This document shows positions 8,861 to 18,956 of a DNA stretch of 64,000 nt, piece after piece (within the stretch, counting starts at the first letter, position 1; each line of letters starts with the position of its first letter). Under the pieces are notes generated by a model, which saw only the letters and a list, made by a program, of their open reading frames with translations, was not told the origin of the DNA and made no database searches. The stretch is from Christiangramia flava JLT2011 (lineage in GTDB: Bacteria > Bacteroidota > Bacteroidia > Flavobacteriales > Flavobacteriaceae): positions 1,946,001 through 2,010,000 of the forward strand of contig NZ_CP016359.1 in assembly GCF_001951155.1 (NCBI RefSeq). The letters run 5' to 3'. Position numbers and translations under genes: made by a program.

Positions 8861-9211
8861 CTATTTCAGAAGGTTTGTTTCTTCATCAGGGAAAACAAGG
8901 GCCGGCTTGAAATTTTTAGCTTCTTCCTGCTCCATGATTCCGTAAGCAATAATAATCAAAATATCGCCTTTGGCAACTTTTCTGGCTGCAGCACCGTTCA
9001 AAGTGATTTCACCGGAATTGCGTGGACCCGGGATGACATAGGTTTCCAGGCGTTCCCCGTTATTATTGTTGACGATCTGTACCTTTTCACCTTCCATGAT
9101 ATTTGCAGCTTCCATAAGGTCTTCATCAATGGTCACACTACCAATATAATTGAGGTCTGCGCCGGTAACTTTTACGCGATGGATCTTTGATTTTACTACG
9201 TGAATTTGCAT
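8861..9211 (-). CDS. panD: aspartate 1-decarboxylase
   Basis: Makes beta-alanine from L-aspartate for pantothenate and coenzyme A synthesis. The 116 residues are standard for PanD. The YIGSVTID sequence near residue 22 contains the Gly-Ser bond that self-cleaves to form the pyruvoyl cofactor. [11 protein letters not shown] and the [12 protein letters not shown] segment complete the double-psi barrel. It lies 7 bp behind panC in the same orientation, so both enzymes that supply and use beta-alanine are made together. Confidence 0.97.
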   Translation of the reverse strand: MQIHVVKSKIHRVKVTGADLNYIGSVTIDEDLMEAANIMEGEKVQIVNNNNGERLETYVIPGPRNSGEITLNGAAARKVAKGDILIIIAYGIMEQEEAKNFKPALVFPDEETNLLK

Positions 9212-9218
9212 TTTTTGT

Positions 9219-10070
9219 TTAATTGTTCAGTGCGATATTGTCAATTAGCCTCACTTCTCCAGCGTAAGCGGCAATAAACGCCCTGTAATGATTTCCTTTT
9301 TTCTTTTTCTCAATTTTTTGAAGGGTTTCTGAATCTGCGATCTCGAAATATTCCAGTTGGAGATCGGGATTCTTCTGAAATTCAGCTGTCACCCAGTTGG
9401 TTACGTGTTCAGCACTTTTTGTGCCAAACAGCTCCCTGGCATCTTGCAGGGTCTGGTAGATGAAGGCAGCGTTTTCTCGTTCCCGGCTGTTTAGACGCTC
9501 GTTCCTGGAAGACCTTGCAAGGCCATTTTCCTCGCGAAGGATGGGGCAGGGCACGATCTCGACGGGTAGTTCGGTGATCCTGATCAGTTTTTTGATGATC
9601 TGGAGCTGCTGGTAATCTTTCTCCCCGAAGAAAGCTTTGTCTGGAGTGACAATTTTAAATAGACGCTTCACAATGGTTCCTACACCGTCAAAATGTCCGG
9701 CTCTGAATTTGCCTTCCATCACTTTTTCAAGTCCTTCAAAATCAAAGTGTTCCGAAGAAATGGCTTCGCCGTACATTTCCGCAGGATCGGGGCTGAAAAC
9801 CCATATATCCTGGGCTATAGATTCCAAAAGCGAGAGATCTTTCTGAAGATTTCTGGGATATTTTTCCAAATCTTCCGAATTATCAAACTGCGTGGGATTT
9901 ACAAAAATACTCACGATTACCTGGTCGCTCTGTTCCAGCGCATTTTGTACCAGTGAAAGATGACCTTCATGAAGGGCTCCCATCGTGGGTACTAAACCCA
10001 CTTGCAAGCCGTTAGATTTCACCTTCTTAACGGCCTTCTGTAAAGCGCTCTTCTCCCTAAAAATCTGCAT
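9219..10070 (-). CDS. panC: pantothenate synthetase
   Basis: Joins pantoate and beta-alanine in an ATP-dependent reaction, the last step of pantothenate synthesis. The 283 residues show the nucleotide-binding [14 protein letters not shown] (HIGH-like HEGH), FVNPTQF, the GEKDYQQL segment, and the SSRNERLN end of the active site. First gene of a leftward run panC-panD-flippase. The start at the ATG of MQIFREKS is preceded by a leader with a TAAGTTTG -7 box. Confidence 0.97.
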   Translation of the reverse strand: MQIFREKSALQKAVKKVKSNGLQVGLVPTMGALHEGHLSLVQNALEQSDQVIVSIFVNPTQFDNSEDLEKYPRNLQKDLSLLESIAQDIWVFSPDPAEMYGEAISSEHFDFEGLEKVMEGKFRAGHFDGVGTIVKRLFKIVTPDKAFFGEKDYQQLQIIKKLIRITELPVEIVPCPILREENGLARSSRNERLNSRERENAAFIYQTLQDARELFGTKSAEHVTNWVTAEFQKNPDLQLEYFEIADSETLQKIEKKKKGNHYRAFIAAYAGEVRLIDNIALNN

Positions 10071-10093
10071 TTTATTATAAAATTAACAGCGTG

Positions 10094-10101
10094 CAAACTT
10101 A
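10094..10101 (-). promoter_or_regulatory. candidate -7 box for panC-panD operon
   Basis: On the minus strand the sequence reads TAAGTTTG, matching TAnnTTTG, 23 bp upstream of the panC start. No good TTG lies at the ideal distance, so this is a partial promoter match. Confidence 0.35.
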
Positions 10102-10132
10102 ATATATCTCAGGCAATCTGCATAAATTTTTG

Positions 10133-10140
10133 TAATTTTG
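10133..10140 (+). promoter_or_regulatory. candidate -7 box for the glycogen-synthase-like operon
   Basis: TAATTTTG matches TAnnTTTG, 40 bp upstream of the ATG. It is divergent from the panC box, only ~30 bp away, so the two operons share one short control region. No clear -33 TTG. Confidence 0.35.
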
Positions 10141-10180
10141 CGTGTTTTTTATTCGGAAACGTAACTAAAGCAAAGAATTT

Positions 10181-10993
10181 ATGAAAGATAAGAGAGTGTT
10201 ATACGTCTCGTCTGAAGTTATACCTTACTTACCTGAAACCGAAATTTCATCTACATCATTCGAAGCCGCAAAAATGGTAAATAATCTGGGAGGACAAATC
10301 CGGATTTTTATGCCGAAATTCGGTAATATCAATGAAAGAAGACACCAGTTGCACGAAGTAATTCGGTTGTCTGGGATGAATCTGGTGATCAATGACCTGG
10401 ACATGCCTCTTATCATCAAAGTTGCGTCTATCCCGAAAGAGCGCATGCAGGTGTATTTCATCGATAACGAAGATTATTTCAAAAGAAAAGCAACCTTGAC
10501 CGATGAGGACGGAAATCTTTTTCCGGATAACGACGAACGTGCTATCTTTTTTGCCAAAGGCGTGATCGAAACAGTAAAAAAACTGAACTGGTCACCCGAT
10601 ATCATTCATGTTCACGGATGGCTGGCATCTCTTTTACCGCTTTACCTTAGAAATTACTATGGGAATGAGCCGCTTTTCAAAGATTCGAAAATTGTGACTT
10701 CTGTTTACAATCAAAGTTTCGATGGAACGTTAGATAATGAGATGCATAAAAAAGTGCTTTTCGACGGTCTTGAAAATTCAAATGTCAAACATTTGAAGAC
10801 CCCGAATTTTGTTGGGATTCTTAAAACGGCCATCGAAAATTCTGATGCCGTGGTAATGGGTGGAGACAATGTGCCGCAGGAACTACAAAAATTCTCTGAG
10901 AAATTAGGACTGCCGGTTCTTCCGTATGCTGAAAAAGAAGCGTTTACCCAGGCATACCAGGAATTTTATGCTACAAAAGTATTGTCTGAATAG
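10181..10993 (+). CDS. half-size glycogen/starch-synthase-like protein (GT5 N-terminal domain)
   Basis: The 270 residues align with the N-terminal Rossmann half of GT5 starch/glycogen synthases: MKDKRVLYVSSEVIPY at the start, RIFMPKFGNINERRH, a DNEDYFKRK segment, NDERAIFFAKGVIE, and DIIHVHGWLASLLPLYLR. Full synthases run to ~480 residues and carry a second, nucleotide-sugar-binding domain that is missing here. The usual N-terminal K-x-G-G-L loop is also replaced by PETEISSTS. It is therefore unlikely to make glycogen and may be a regulatory or scaffold relative. It is followed, 13 bp later, by the DUF4270 lipoprotein gene and glmS. Confidence 0.75.
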   Translation: MKDKRVLYVSSEVIPYLPETEISSTSFEAAKMVNNLGGQIRIFMPKFGNINERRHQLHEVIRLSGMNLVINDLDMPLIIKVASIPKERMQVYFIDNEDYFKRKATLTDEDGNLFPDNDERAIFFAKGVIETVKKLNWSPDIIHVHGWLASLLPLYLRNYYGNEPLFKDSKIVTSVYNQSFDGTLDNEMHKKVLFDGLENSNVKHLKTPNFVGILKTAIENSDAVVMGGDNVPQELQKFSEKLGLPVLPYAEKEAFTQAYQEFYATKVLSE

Positions 10994-11006
10994 TAACTAA
11001 GACTAC

Positions 11007-12554
11007 ATGAAATTAAATAGACTGACTCTTTTAACAGCTGTTCTGGCTGTTGTTTTTACTTTAACCGGTTGTGATGATGAGTTTTCAGATGTTGGTGGAG
11101 AAATCATCAACAACCCTACTGATGTTTCGTTAAGGGAAGTGGAGGTGAATTCATATACTAGAAGAATCAATTCCATTCAAACAAACAACCTTTCCAATCT
11201 GGCGCTGGGAACACATAAAGATGACATTTATGGTGAAACTACCGCCAGTATCGTGTCGCAATTGTCGTTGGGGCTGATGGATCCGGATTTTGGAGATAAT
11301 GTGGAATTAGACAGTGTGGTGCTTACCATACCTTATTATTCTGAAGAAACCACTGATACCGAAGGGGAAACCATTTATGAACTGGATTCTATCTTTGGAA
11401 CAGGTTCCTTCAATTTAGCAATCTACGAAACGTCATTTTTTCTGAATGAATATGATCCTGAGGCCTCTTTTGAGCAACGGGAAAAATACTATTCAGATCA
11501 GCAGGCTCAGATCGAAAATAACATCGTGGAGTTGTTGTACGAAAAGGAAAATTTCCAACCATCCAAAGAGCCTTATCAAACGATAGAGATTGATGAGATT
11601 GGTGATAATGATACGCTCACTAAGGCTCCTGCGCTTCGCGTAAAATTACCGGTTGAGTATTTTCAGAAAAAAATCATCGATAAAGTAGGAAGCGAAGAGC
11701 TTTTAAATAATTTCAATTTTAAGAATTACTTCCGAAGTATTTATATCAAGGCTGAATCTAATTCTTCTGAAGGGGTTCAGGCATTGCTGAATCTGGGTAG
11801 TGATACAGAGGCTAATATCCGTTTGTATTACACCTACGATACTGAAGAAGACGATGAAACGGTGAACAAGCGAGGGACTTTTGATCTGGATTTCTATTCT
11901 CCTTCAACCGTGAACAATCAGTTCAACGTGTATACCGGTGAATTTTCAGAAGCTCTGGAGCAACAAATCGCCGCTCAGGATAGTGTGGAGGATGCTGAAA
12001 ATCTATATCTGAAAGGTCAGGAAGGCAGTATGGCTATTATCGACCTTTTTCCAAATCAGGAAATATTGACGGAATTAAGGGCGAATGACTGGCTGATAAA
12101 TGAAGCAAACCTAATATTCTACGTCAACCAGGATGAAAGAGGAATTGCTGAAGAGCCAGAAAGATTGTTGTTGTATGACGTAGAAAACAATCAGTTGCTG
12201 ATAGATTATTACAGCGATCCGCTAGTTTCTTCTACAGATCCACTGAATTCAGCCATTACCTTTGCTCCAAGAATGGAAAGAGGAGAAGACGGTAAAGGTG
12301 TGTACTACAAATTTAGGATTACGCAATATGTGAATGAAATCCTGAACAATGATCTAGACGCTTCAAAATTAGGTTTGGTGGTTACGGGAAATATTAATGT
12401 GACCGGTTTTTCAGCTGTGCAAGGTCTGGAAGATGTTAGTCGGGTGCCGGCGGGTGATTTGTTGACTCCACGAGGGACAGTATTATACGGAAGTGGAGCT
12501 GAAAATGAAGATAAAAGACTTAAATTACAAATTTACTACACAGATTATAATTAG
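11007..12554 (+). CDS. DUF4270-family lipoprotein
   Basis: A 515-residue surface or periplasmic lipoprotein: signal peptide ending TLTGC with Cys22, then a beta-rich body with many DSVVLTIPY-type strands. Length and features fit the DUF4270 family typical of Bacteroidetes; its function is unknown. It lies in a probable operon between the half glycogen synthase and glmS, 5 bp before the latter, an arrangement that suggests envelope polysaccharide work but proves nothing. Confidence 0.8.
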   Translation: MKLNRLTLLTAVLAVVFTLTGCDDEFSDVGGEIINNPTDVSLREVEVNSYTRRINSIQTNNLSNLALGTHKDDIYGETTASIVSQLSLGLMDPDFGDNVELDSVVLTIPYYSEETTDTEGETIYELDSIFGTGSFNLAIYETSFFLNEYDPEASFEQREKYYSDQQAQIENNIVELLYEKENFQPSKEPYQTIEIDEIGDNDTLTKAPALRVKLPVEYFQKKIIDKVGSEELLNNFNFKNYFRSIYIKAESNSSEGVQALLNLGSDTEANIRLYYTYDTEEDDETVNKRGTFDLDFYSPSTVNNQFNVYTGEFSEALEQQIAAQDSVEDAENLYLKGQEGSMAIIDLFPNQEILTELRANDWLINEANLIFYVNQDERGIAEEPERLLLYDVENNQLLIDYYSDPLVSSTDPLNSAITFAPRMERGEDGKGVYYKFRITQYVNEILNNDLDASKLGLVVTGNINVTGFSAVQGLEDVSRVPAGDLLTPRGTVLYGSGAENEDKRLKLQIYYTDYN

Positions 12555-12559
12555 AATTT

Positions 12560-14407
12560 ATGTGCGGAATAGTTGGGTATATTGGTCATAGAGAAGCTTA
12601 TCCTATCGTTTTGAAAGGGCTTCAAAGGCTGGAATACAGAGGTTATGATAGTGCAGGTATAGCATTATATAATGGGAATGAGCTGAGGATGAGCAAGACC
12701 AAAGGGAAGGTTTCTGATCTTAAAAAGCGATTGGAGAGCGAAATCCCAACCGATGGAACTGTAGGGATAGGCCACACGCGCTGGGCAACCCACGGAGAGC
12801 CGAATGATGTGAACTCGCACCCGCATTATTCCAACTCAGGCGATTTAGTGATCATTCACAATGGAATCATTGAAAATTATGATGCTTTAAAAAAAGAGCT
12901 GAAGAAGCGGGGCTACACTTTCAAGAGTGATACAGATACCGAAGTTTTGGTAAATCTTATTGAAGATGTAATCAAAAATGAAGGAGTTAAGCTTGGTAAG
13001 GCGGTTCAAATTGCTTTGAACCAAACTATTGGAGCCTACGCGATTGCAGTATTTAATAAAACAAAACCTGATGAGCTGGTAGTTGCCCGTTTGGGAAGTC
13101 CGTTGGCTATTGGGGTGGGAGAAGGTGAGTTCTTTGTGGCTTCAGATGCTTCCCCGTTTATCGAATTTACGAATAATGCGATTTACCTGGAAGATGGAGA
13201 AATGGCGGTTATTCGTAGAGAAAAAGAAGTTAAAATCAGGAAAATCAAAGATGATTCCCTGGTCGATCCATATCTGCAGGAACTTCAGTTGAACCTGGAG
13301 CAAATTGAAAAAGGCGGGTATGAGCATTTTATGCTCAAGGAGATCCATGAGCAGCCGAATGCGATTAGTGATACCTTCCGCGGAAGAATGCTGGTTGATA
13401 AAGGAATTATCCGGATGGCGGGTGTTGATGATAATATGGAGCGTATTTCGAATGCCAAAAGGATCATCATTGTAGCCTGTGGAACTTCCTGGCACGCTGG
13501 TCTGGTAGCGGAATATGTCTTTGAGGAGATCGCGCGTATCCCGGTGGAAGTAGAATATGCTTCGGAATTCCGGTATCGCAACCCGGTAATTTCAGAAAAT
13601 GACGTAATCATCGCTATTTCTCAGAGTGGGGAAACGGCTGATACCATGGCGGCAATCAAACTGGCAAAGGAAAAAGGAGCATTTGCTTTCGGTGTATGTA
13701 ATGTGGTGGGTTCTTCTATTTCCAGGGAAACTCATGCGGGAGCTTATACGCATGCGGGTCCGGAAATCGGGGTGGCATCAACAAAAGCCTTTACCACTCA
13801 GATTACAGTTTTGACCCTGATGGCATTGAAATTGGGGAAATTCAAGGGTACGATTTCCAATTCTGACTTCCATATGTATCTGCAGGAAATGGAAAGAATT
13901 CCGGACAAAGTTAAAACGGCTCTCGAATCTGATGCGGTAGTCACGAAAATCGCTGAAATCTATAAAGATGCTCCAAATTGTCTTTATCTTGGAAGGGGTT
14001 ATAACTTCCCGGTAGCTTTGGAAGGAGCTCTAAAACTAAAAGAAATATCTTATATCCACGCAGAGGGTTATCCTGCTGCGGAAATGAAACATGGTCCTAT
14101 CGCACTGATCGATGAGCAGATGCCTGTTGTGGTGATCGCTACCAAAAAAGGCCATTATGAGAAAGTGGTGAGTAATATTCAGGAGATCAAATCCAGAAAA
14201 GGAAAGATCATTGGTATCGTGACTCAGGGAGATGAAGAGGTGCGCGAACTGGCAGATCACGTAATCGAAGTGCCGGAAACGATCGAAGCGCTTACTCCGC
14301 TCTTAACTACTATACCGTTACAATTACTATCATATCATATTGCGGTAATGCTTGGTAAAAACGTGGATCAGCCACGAAACCTGGCGAAATCTGTTACCGT
14401 GGAATAA
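12560..14407 (+). CDS. glmS: glutamine--fructose-6-phosphate aminotransferase
   Basis: Makes glucosamine-6-phosphate from fructose-6-phosphate and glutamine, the entry to UDP-GlcNAc for peptidoglycan and LPS. The 615 residues have the Ntn glutaminase domain with catalytic Cys2 (MCGIVGYIG, with RWATHGEPN and HNGIIENY) and two SIS domains (ACGTSWHAG, ISQSGETADT, the AEGYPAAEMKHGPIAL end, and the terminal PRNLAKSVTVE). There is no glmS ribozyme in the 5-base gap upstream. Confidence 0.98.
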   Translation: MCGIVGYIGHREAYPIVLKGLQRLEYRGYDSAGIALYNGNELRMSKTKGKVSDLKKRLESEIPTDGTVGIGHTRWATHGEPNDVNSHPHYSNSGDLVIIHNGIIENYDALKKELKKRGYTFKSDTDTEVLVNLIEDVIKNEGVKLGKAVQIALNQTIGAYAIAVFNKTKPDELVVARLGSPLAIGVGEGEFFVASDASPFIEFTNNAIYLEDGEMAVIRREKEVKIRKIKDDSLVDPYLQELQLNLEQIEKGGYEHFMLKEIHEQPNAISDTFRGRMLVDKGIIRMAGVDDNMERISNAKRIIIVACGTSWHAGLVAEYVFEEIARIPVEVEYASEFRYRNPVISENDVIIAISQSGETADTMAAIKLAKEKGAFAFGVCNVVGSSISRETHAGAYTHAGPEIGVASTKAFTTQITVLTLMALKLGKFKGTISNSDFHMYLQEMERIPDKVKTALESDAVVTKIAEIYKDAPNCLYLGRGYNFPVALEGALKLKEISYIHAEGYPAAEMKHGPIALIDEQMPVVVIATKKGHYEKVVSNIQEIKSRKGKIIGIVTQGDEEVRELADHVIEVPETIEALTPLLTTIPLQLLSYHIAVMLGKNVDQPRNLAKSVTVE

Positions 14408-14453
14408 ATTTTTATCTATGGAATTAAAAAGTGTATCATTTTAGAGTAATCAT

Positions 14454-15854
14454 ATGCTTTTTAATTCCGTAGATTTCCTATTATTTCTTCCCTTATTTTT
14501 TGTCTTATACTGGTTAATTCCGTCGCGAAAGATTCGGTGGCAGAATGTGCTGATTTTGGGAGGTTCCTACCTGTTTTATGGCTGGTGGGACTGGCGCTTC
14601 TTGTTCCTGATCGTTTTTTCTACGCTGGTAGATTATTTTTGCGGACTTCAACTGGCTAGAAAGCCTGGTGAAAAGCGATTTTTGTACCTGAGTCTACTGG
14701 TGAACCTGGGGATACTTTCCGCTTTTAAATATTTCAATTTCTTTTTGGATTCCTGGTATGATCTGGCGGCGAACCTTGGCTTTTCTTCCGTGAATAACTG
14801 GGCTATTGATGTGGTTTTACCAGTTGGAATTTCGTTTTACACGTTCCAGACTCTGTCTTACACAATAGATGTGTACCGAAAAAAAATTCCTGCTGAAAGG
14901 AGCCTGCTTAATTTTGCCGCTTTTGTATCTTTTTTTCCTCAGCTTGTGGCCGGACCCATCGAGCGGGCAAAGAACTTATTGCCGCAAATTCGAAATCGAC
15001 GAAAATTCAAATATCCTCAAGCGGTTACAGGCCTGAGAATGATCTTATGGGGATTTTTTAAAAAAATTGTCATCGCTGATGCTCTGGCTTATAAGGTCGA
15101 AGAGATTTTCCCGAATTATGAAATTTTAAATGGAGGCGTTCTGCTTTTGGGGCTGCTGTATTTTGCCGTTCAGATATATTGCGATTTTAGTGGGTATTCT
15201 GATATTGCTATTGGTACCGCAAAGTTGTTGGGAATTGATCTAATGGTGAACTTCCGGTTTCCGTATTTCTCCAAAAATGTAACTGAATTCTGGAGACGCT
15301 GGCATATTTCATTGTCCACCTGGTTCAGAGATTATGTCTATATCCCATTGGGGGGTTCCAGAGTGTCTCGAAATTTGGCTGTTCGGAATATTGTTATTGT
15401 ATTTCTTTTAAGTGGTTTCTGGCATGGAGCTAACTGGACATTTATTGGTTGGGGACTGGCTAACGCAATGTTGTTTGTTCCGGTTTTTCTTATTCGGAAA
15501 AGGAAAGAACCTACTCGAGATGCCGTTTGGGTACACTGGCTGAAGGTTGGATTAACTTTTTTTCTCGTCACTCTTACCTGGGCGTTTTTCCGAAGTGATA
15601 CCATTGGAGATGCGCTGCTATATCTTTGGAAATGTTTTTCCGAATTTCAGATTCCGTATACCCATCGATCCGGAATGGAGGAAGTACTGATCTTGTTTCT
15701 TTTTGATTTTCTGTTGAGAAATGATCCAGGAAATCTTTCCTCGCTGGATAGGCTGAAAAGGCCTTTAAGATGGGGTATTTACCTTTTTCTAGGTCTATGG
15801 ATCATGAGTGTTTTTAACACCTATCAGCCACCTTTTATATATTTTCAATTCTGA
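14454..15854 (+). CDS. MBOAT-family O-acyltransferase (AlgI-like)
   Basis: The 466-residue membrane protein has about ten hydrophobic segments. It carries the AlgI-type MBOAT signature: VGISFYTFQTLSYTIDVYR, FFPQLVAGPIERA, the FRFPYFSKNVTEFWRRWHISLS block, and the active-site histidine in GFWHGANWTFIGWG. Such proteins move acyl groups, usually acetyl, across the inner membrane for O-acetylation of exported polysaccharides. Its stop overlaps the start of the next gene (TGATG), so the two are translationally coupled. Confidence 0.92.
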   Translation: MLFNSVDFLLFLPLFFVLYWLIPSRKIRWQNVLILGGSYLFYGWWDWRFLFLIVFSTLVDYFCGLQLARKPGEKRFLYLSLLVNLGILSAFKYFNFFLDSWYDLAANLGFSSVNNWAIDVVLPVGISFYTFQTLSYTIDVYRKKIPAERSLLNFAAFVSFFPQLVAGPIERAKNLLPQIRNRRKFKYPQAVTGLRMILWGFFKKIVIADALAYKVEEIFPNYEILNGGVLLLGLLYFAVQIYCDFSGYSDIAIGTAKLLGIDLMVNFRFPYFSKNVTEFWRRWHISLSTWFRDYVYIPLGGSRVSRNLAVRNIVIVFLLSGFWHGANWTFIGWGLANAMLFVPVFLIRKRKEPTRDAVWVHWLKVGLTFFLVTLTWAFFRSDTIGDALLYLWKCFSEFQIPYTHRSGMEEVLILFLFDFLLRNDPGNLSSLDRLKRPLRWGIYLFLGLWIMSVFNTYQPPFIYFQF

Positions 15855-16870
15855 TGAAGAGATTTCTAAAAAATATCACACTTTTTTTTCTGTTGATTTT
15901 GCTATTCTTCGGTTTTGAAAATATAATGTCTGGTATTTATAGAGATTTCAAACGCCCCGGTTCCAATCTTTTTTACGACACATTTTATTATCCTAATGAA
16001 AACGATCCTTCTTATGTTGTTGAAGAAGAATTGTCCAGGGTTCCGCGGGAGACTAATTTGGTGACCGATGATTATGGGAATCGTAATAACAAAATCTACG
16101 AAGATCTTGATATCATGCTTTGCGGAGATTCCTTTTCCAGTCTGGTAATGCTTCGGCAGGACGAAACTATTCATCAGCAAATCAATGACCTGTCAAATCT
16201 TCGCGCGAACAGCATCCGGGTAAAAGGGGTTTTTGGGTTTGATAATAATCTGAATTATATTTCTTCGCGCTATGCTAAACCAAAATTGCTGGTCTATGAA
16301 ATTGTTGAGCGCAATTTACCGGTAATATTTGGAGTTGATACCTCCAAAACTTTCCATTTTAATCGGGAAAAAGAGTTTAGTGACTGGAAGGCAGTATCGG
16401 GTATTAAGAAATTTATAAATGAAGGTTTGGATCTTCCTACACTGAGATATTTTCAGTATGAATTACTGGCTGAAGCGCAATCTTTTCCGCGGTCTAAAAT
16501 TGATAAAGATTTGTATTTTCTGGAAGGGGAGTCAGCGGAGGTGTTTTCTGATGCGCAGATCAGCAGGATTGCAGATCAGCTCCAAAAAATGCAAAAACTT
16601 ACTGAAAACAACGGAATACATTTTGTCTTTTTACCAATTCCGAATAAAGAAACAATCTATTATTCCAAGGTGCCACTTCCTAAGCGTCCGGATAATCTGG
16701 ATAGGTTGTATGTGGAAATGGATAAAAGGGGAATTCCATATATCAACGTATTGGAAAAATTGTTGGATAGCAAAGAGCAAACCTACCTGCGCGGTGATAG
16801 CCATGTGAATCCTCACGGAAGTTTTCTAATTGCTTCTCAAGTAATTGATTACTATAATTCTGCCTTCTGA
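15854..16870 (+). CDS. AlgJ/AlgX-like SGNH acetyltransferase partner of the MBOAT
   Basis: The 338-residue protein has one N-terminal transmembrane segment and a soluble domain with SGNH-hydrolase-like features: CGDSFSS near residue 92 supplies the catalytic Ser, and GDSHVNPHG near residue 315 supplies the Asp and His. This is the layout of AlgJ/AlgX-type proteins that accept the acetyl group from an AlgI-like MBOAT and put it on a polysaccharide in the periplasm. The direct ATG overlap with the MBOAT supports a joint system. The acceptor polymer is unknown. Confidence 0.78.
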   Translation: MKRFLKNITLFFLLILLFFGFENIMSGIYRDFKRPGSNLFYDTFYYPNENDPSYVVEEELSRVPRETNLVTDDYGNRNNKIYEDLDIMLCGDSFSSLVMLRQDETIHQQINDLSNLRANSIRVKGVFGFDNNLNYISSRYAKPKLLVYEIVERNLPVIFGVDTSKTFHFNREKEFSDWKAVSGIKKFINEGLDLPTLRYFQYELLAEAQSFPRSKIDKDLYFLEGESAEVFSDAQISRIADQLQKMQKLTENNGIHFVFLPIPNKETIYYSKVPLPKRPDNLDRLYVEMDKRGIPYINVLEKLLDSKEQTYLRGDSHVNPHGSFLIASQVIDYYNSAF

Positions 16871-16911
16871 AAAGTTCTTGATATTTCAATATGTTTTTTG
16901 CAAGAAAAAAT

Positions 16912-16919
16912 TATCTTTG
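16912..16919 (+). promoter_or_regulatory. candidate -7 box of the atpD-atpC transcript
   Basis: TATCTTTG matches the -7 consensus about 96 bp upstream of the atpD start. A TTG lies only 11 bp upstream, shorter than usual, so the -33 element is uncertain. The leader that follows can fold (CCTG 16934-16937 with CAGG 16965-16968, and TGATT 16943-16947 with AATCA 16959-16963). Confidence 0.45.
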
Positions 16920-17014
16920 CAGCCTGAAAAAGACCTGTTTTGTGATTAGAGAATTTGAAATCAGCAGGATAGGTTTTTAAAGTTGTTATCATAAATATTT
17001 AAAGAATTAGATAA

Positions 17015-18526
<1,512 letters not shown>

Positions 18527-18601
18527 ATTGAAGTGAGATTTAGCGGTTAGAGAGCAATTGGTTCGAACCACTAACTACTCAAATACTCAATACTAAAGAA
18601 T

Positions 18602-18895
18602 ATGTATTTAGAAATAGTAACTCCAGAAGCAGTAGTTTTTCGCGCAAAAGCGAAAGCTGTGAAAGTTCCCGGACATGATGGGGAATTCCAGATGCTGAAT
18701 CATCACGCGCCGATCGTTTCTACTTTAGTGGAAGGAGATGTAAAAATAGATTTGCCTTCAGGAGGTAAAAATGAGGTGAAGCCAAAAGGAGATTTGTTCC
18801 GTACTTCCACTTCAGAGCCGGATACGGTTTACTTCCATGTAAAAGGAGGAGTTTTGGAAATGAAAGATAATAAAGCCATTATTCTGGCAGATTAA
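18602..18895 (+). CDS. atpC: F-type ATP synthase subunit epsilon, short form
   Basis: The 97 residues cover only the beta-sandwich domain that attaches to the gamma subunit and the c-ring (LEIVTPEAVVF, VPGHDGEFQMLNHHAPIVSTL, HVKGGVLEMKDNKAIILAD). The ~45-residue C-terminal helical hairpin that can block ATP hydrolysis in other bacteria is missing. Follows atpD by 75 bp. A strong terminator follows. Confidence 0.93.
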   Translation: MYLEIVTPEAVVFRAKAKAVKVPGHDGEFQMLNHHAPIVSTLVEGDVKIDLPSGGKNEVKPKGDLFRTSTSEPDTVYFHVKGGVLEMKDNKAIILAD

Positions 18896-18917
18896 TATTT
18901 TCCCAATACTGAATAAA

Positions 18918-18950
18918 CAAAAAGGCCTTTCAATTTGAAAGGCCTTTTTT
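18918..18950. terminator. bidirectional intrinsic terminator between atpC and the M61 gene
   Basis: An 11-bp inverted repeat (AAAGGCCTTTC, loop AATTT, GAAAGGCCTTT) lies between two convergent genes and is flanked by T-runs on both strands, so it can stop transcription from either side. Confidence 0.9.
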
Positions 18951-18956
18951 ATTGAT

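Noticed and set aside
18555..18590. GGTTCGAACC in the atpD-atpC gap, like a tRNA T-arm
   Set aside because: No acceptor, D or anticodon arms can be found around it, and the gap is too short for a tRNA beside the flanking genes.
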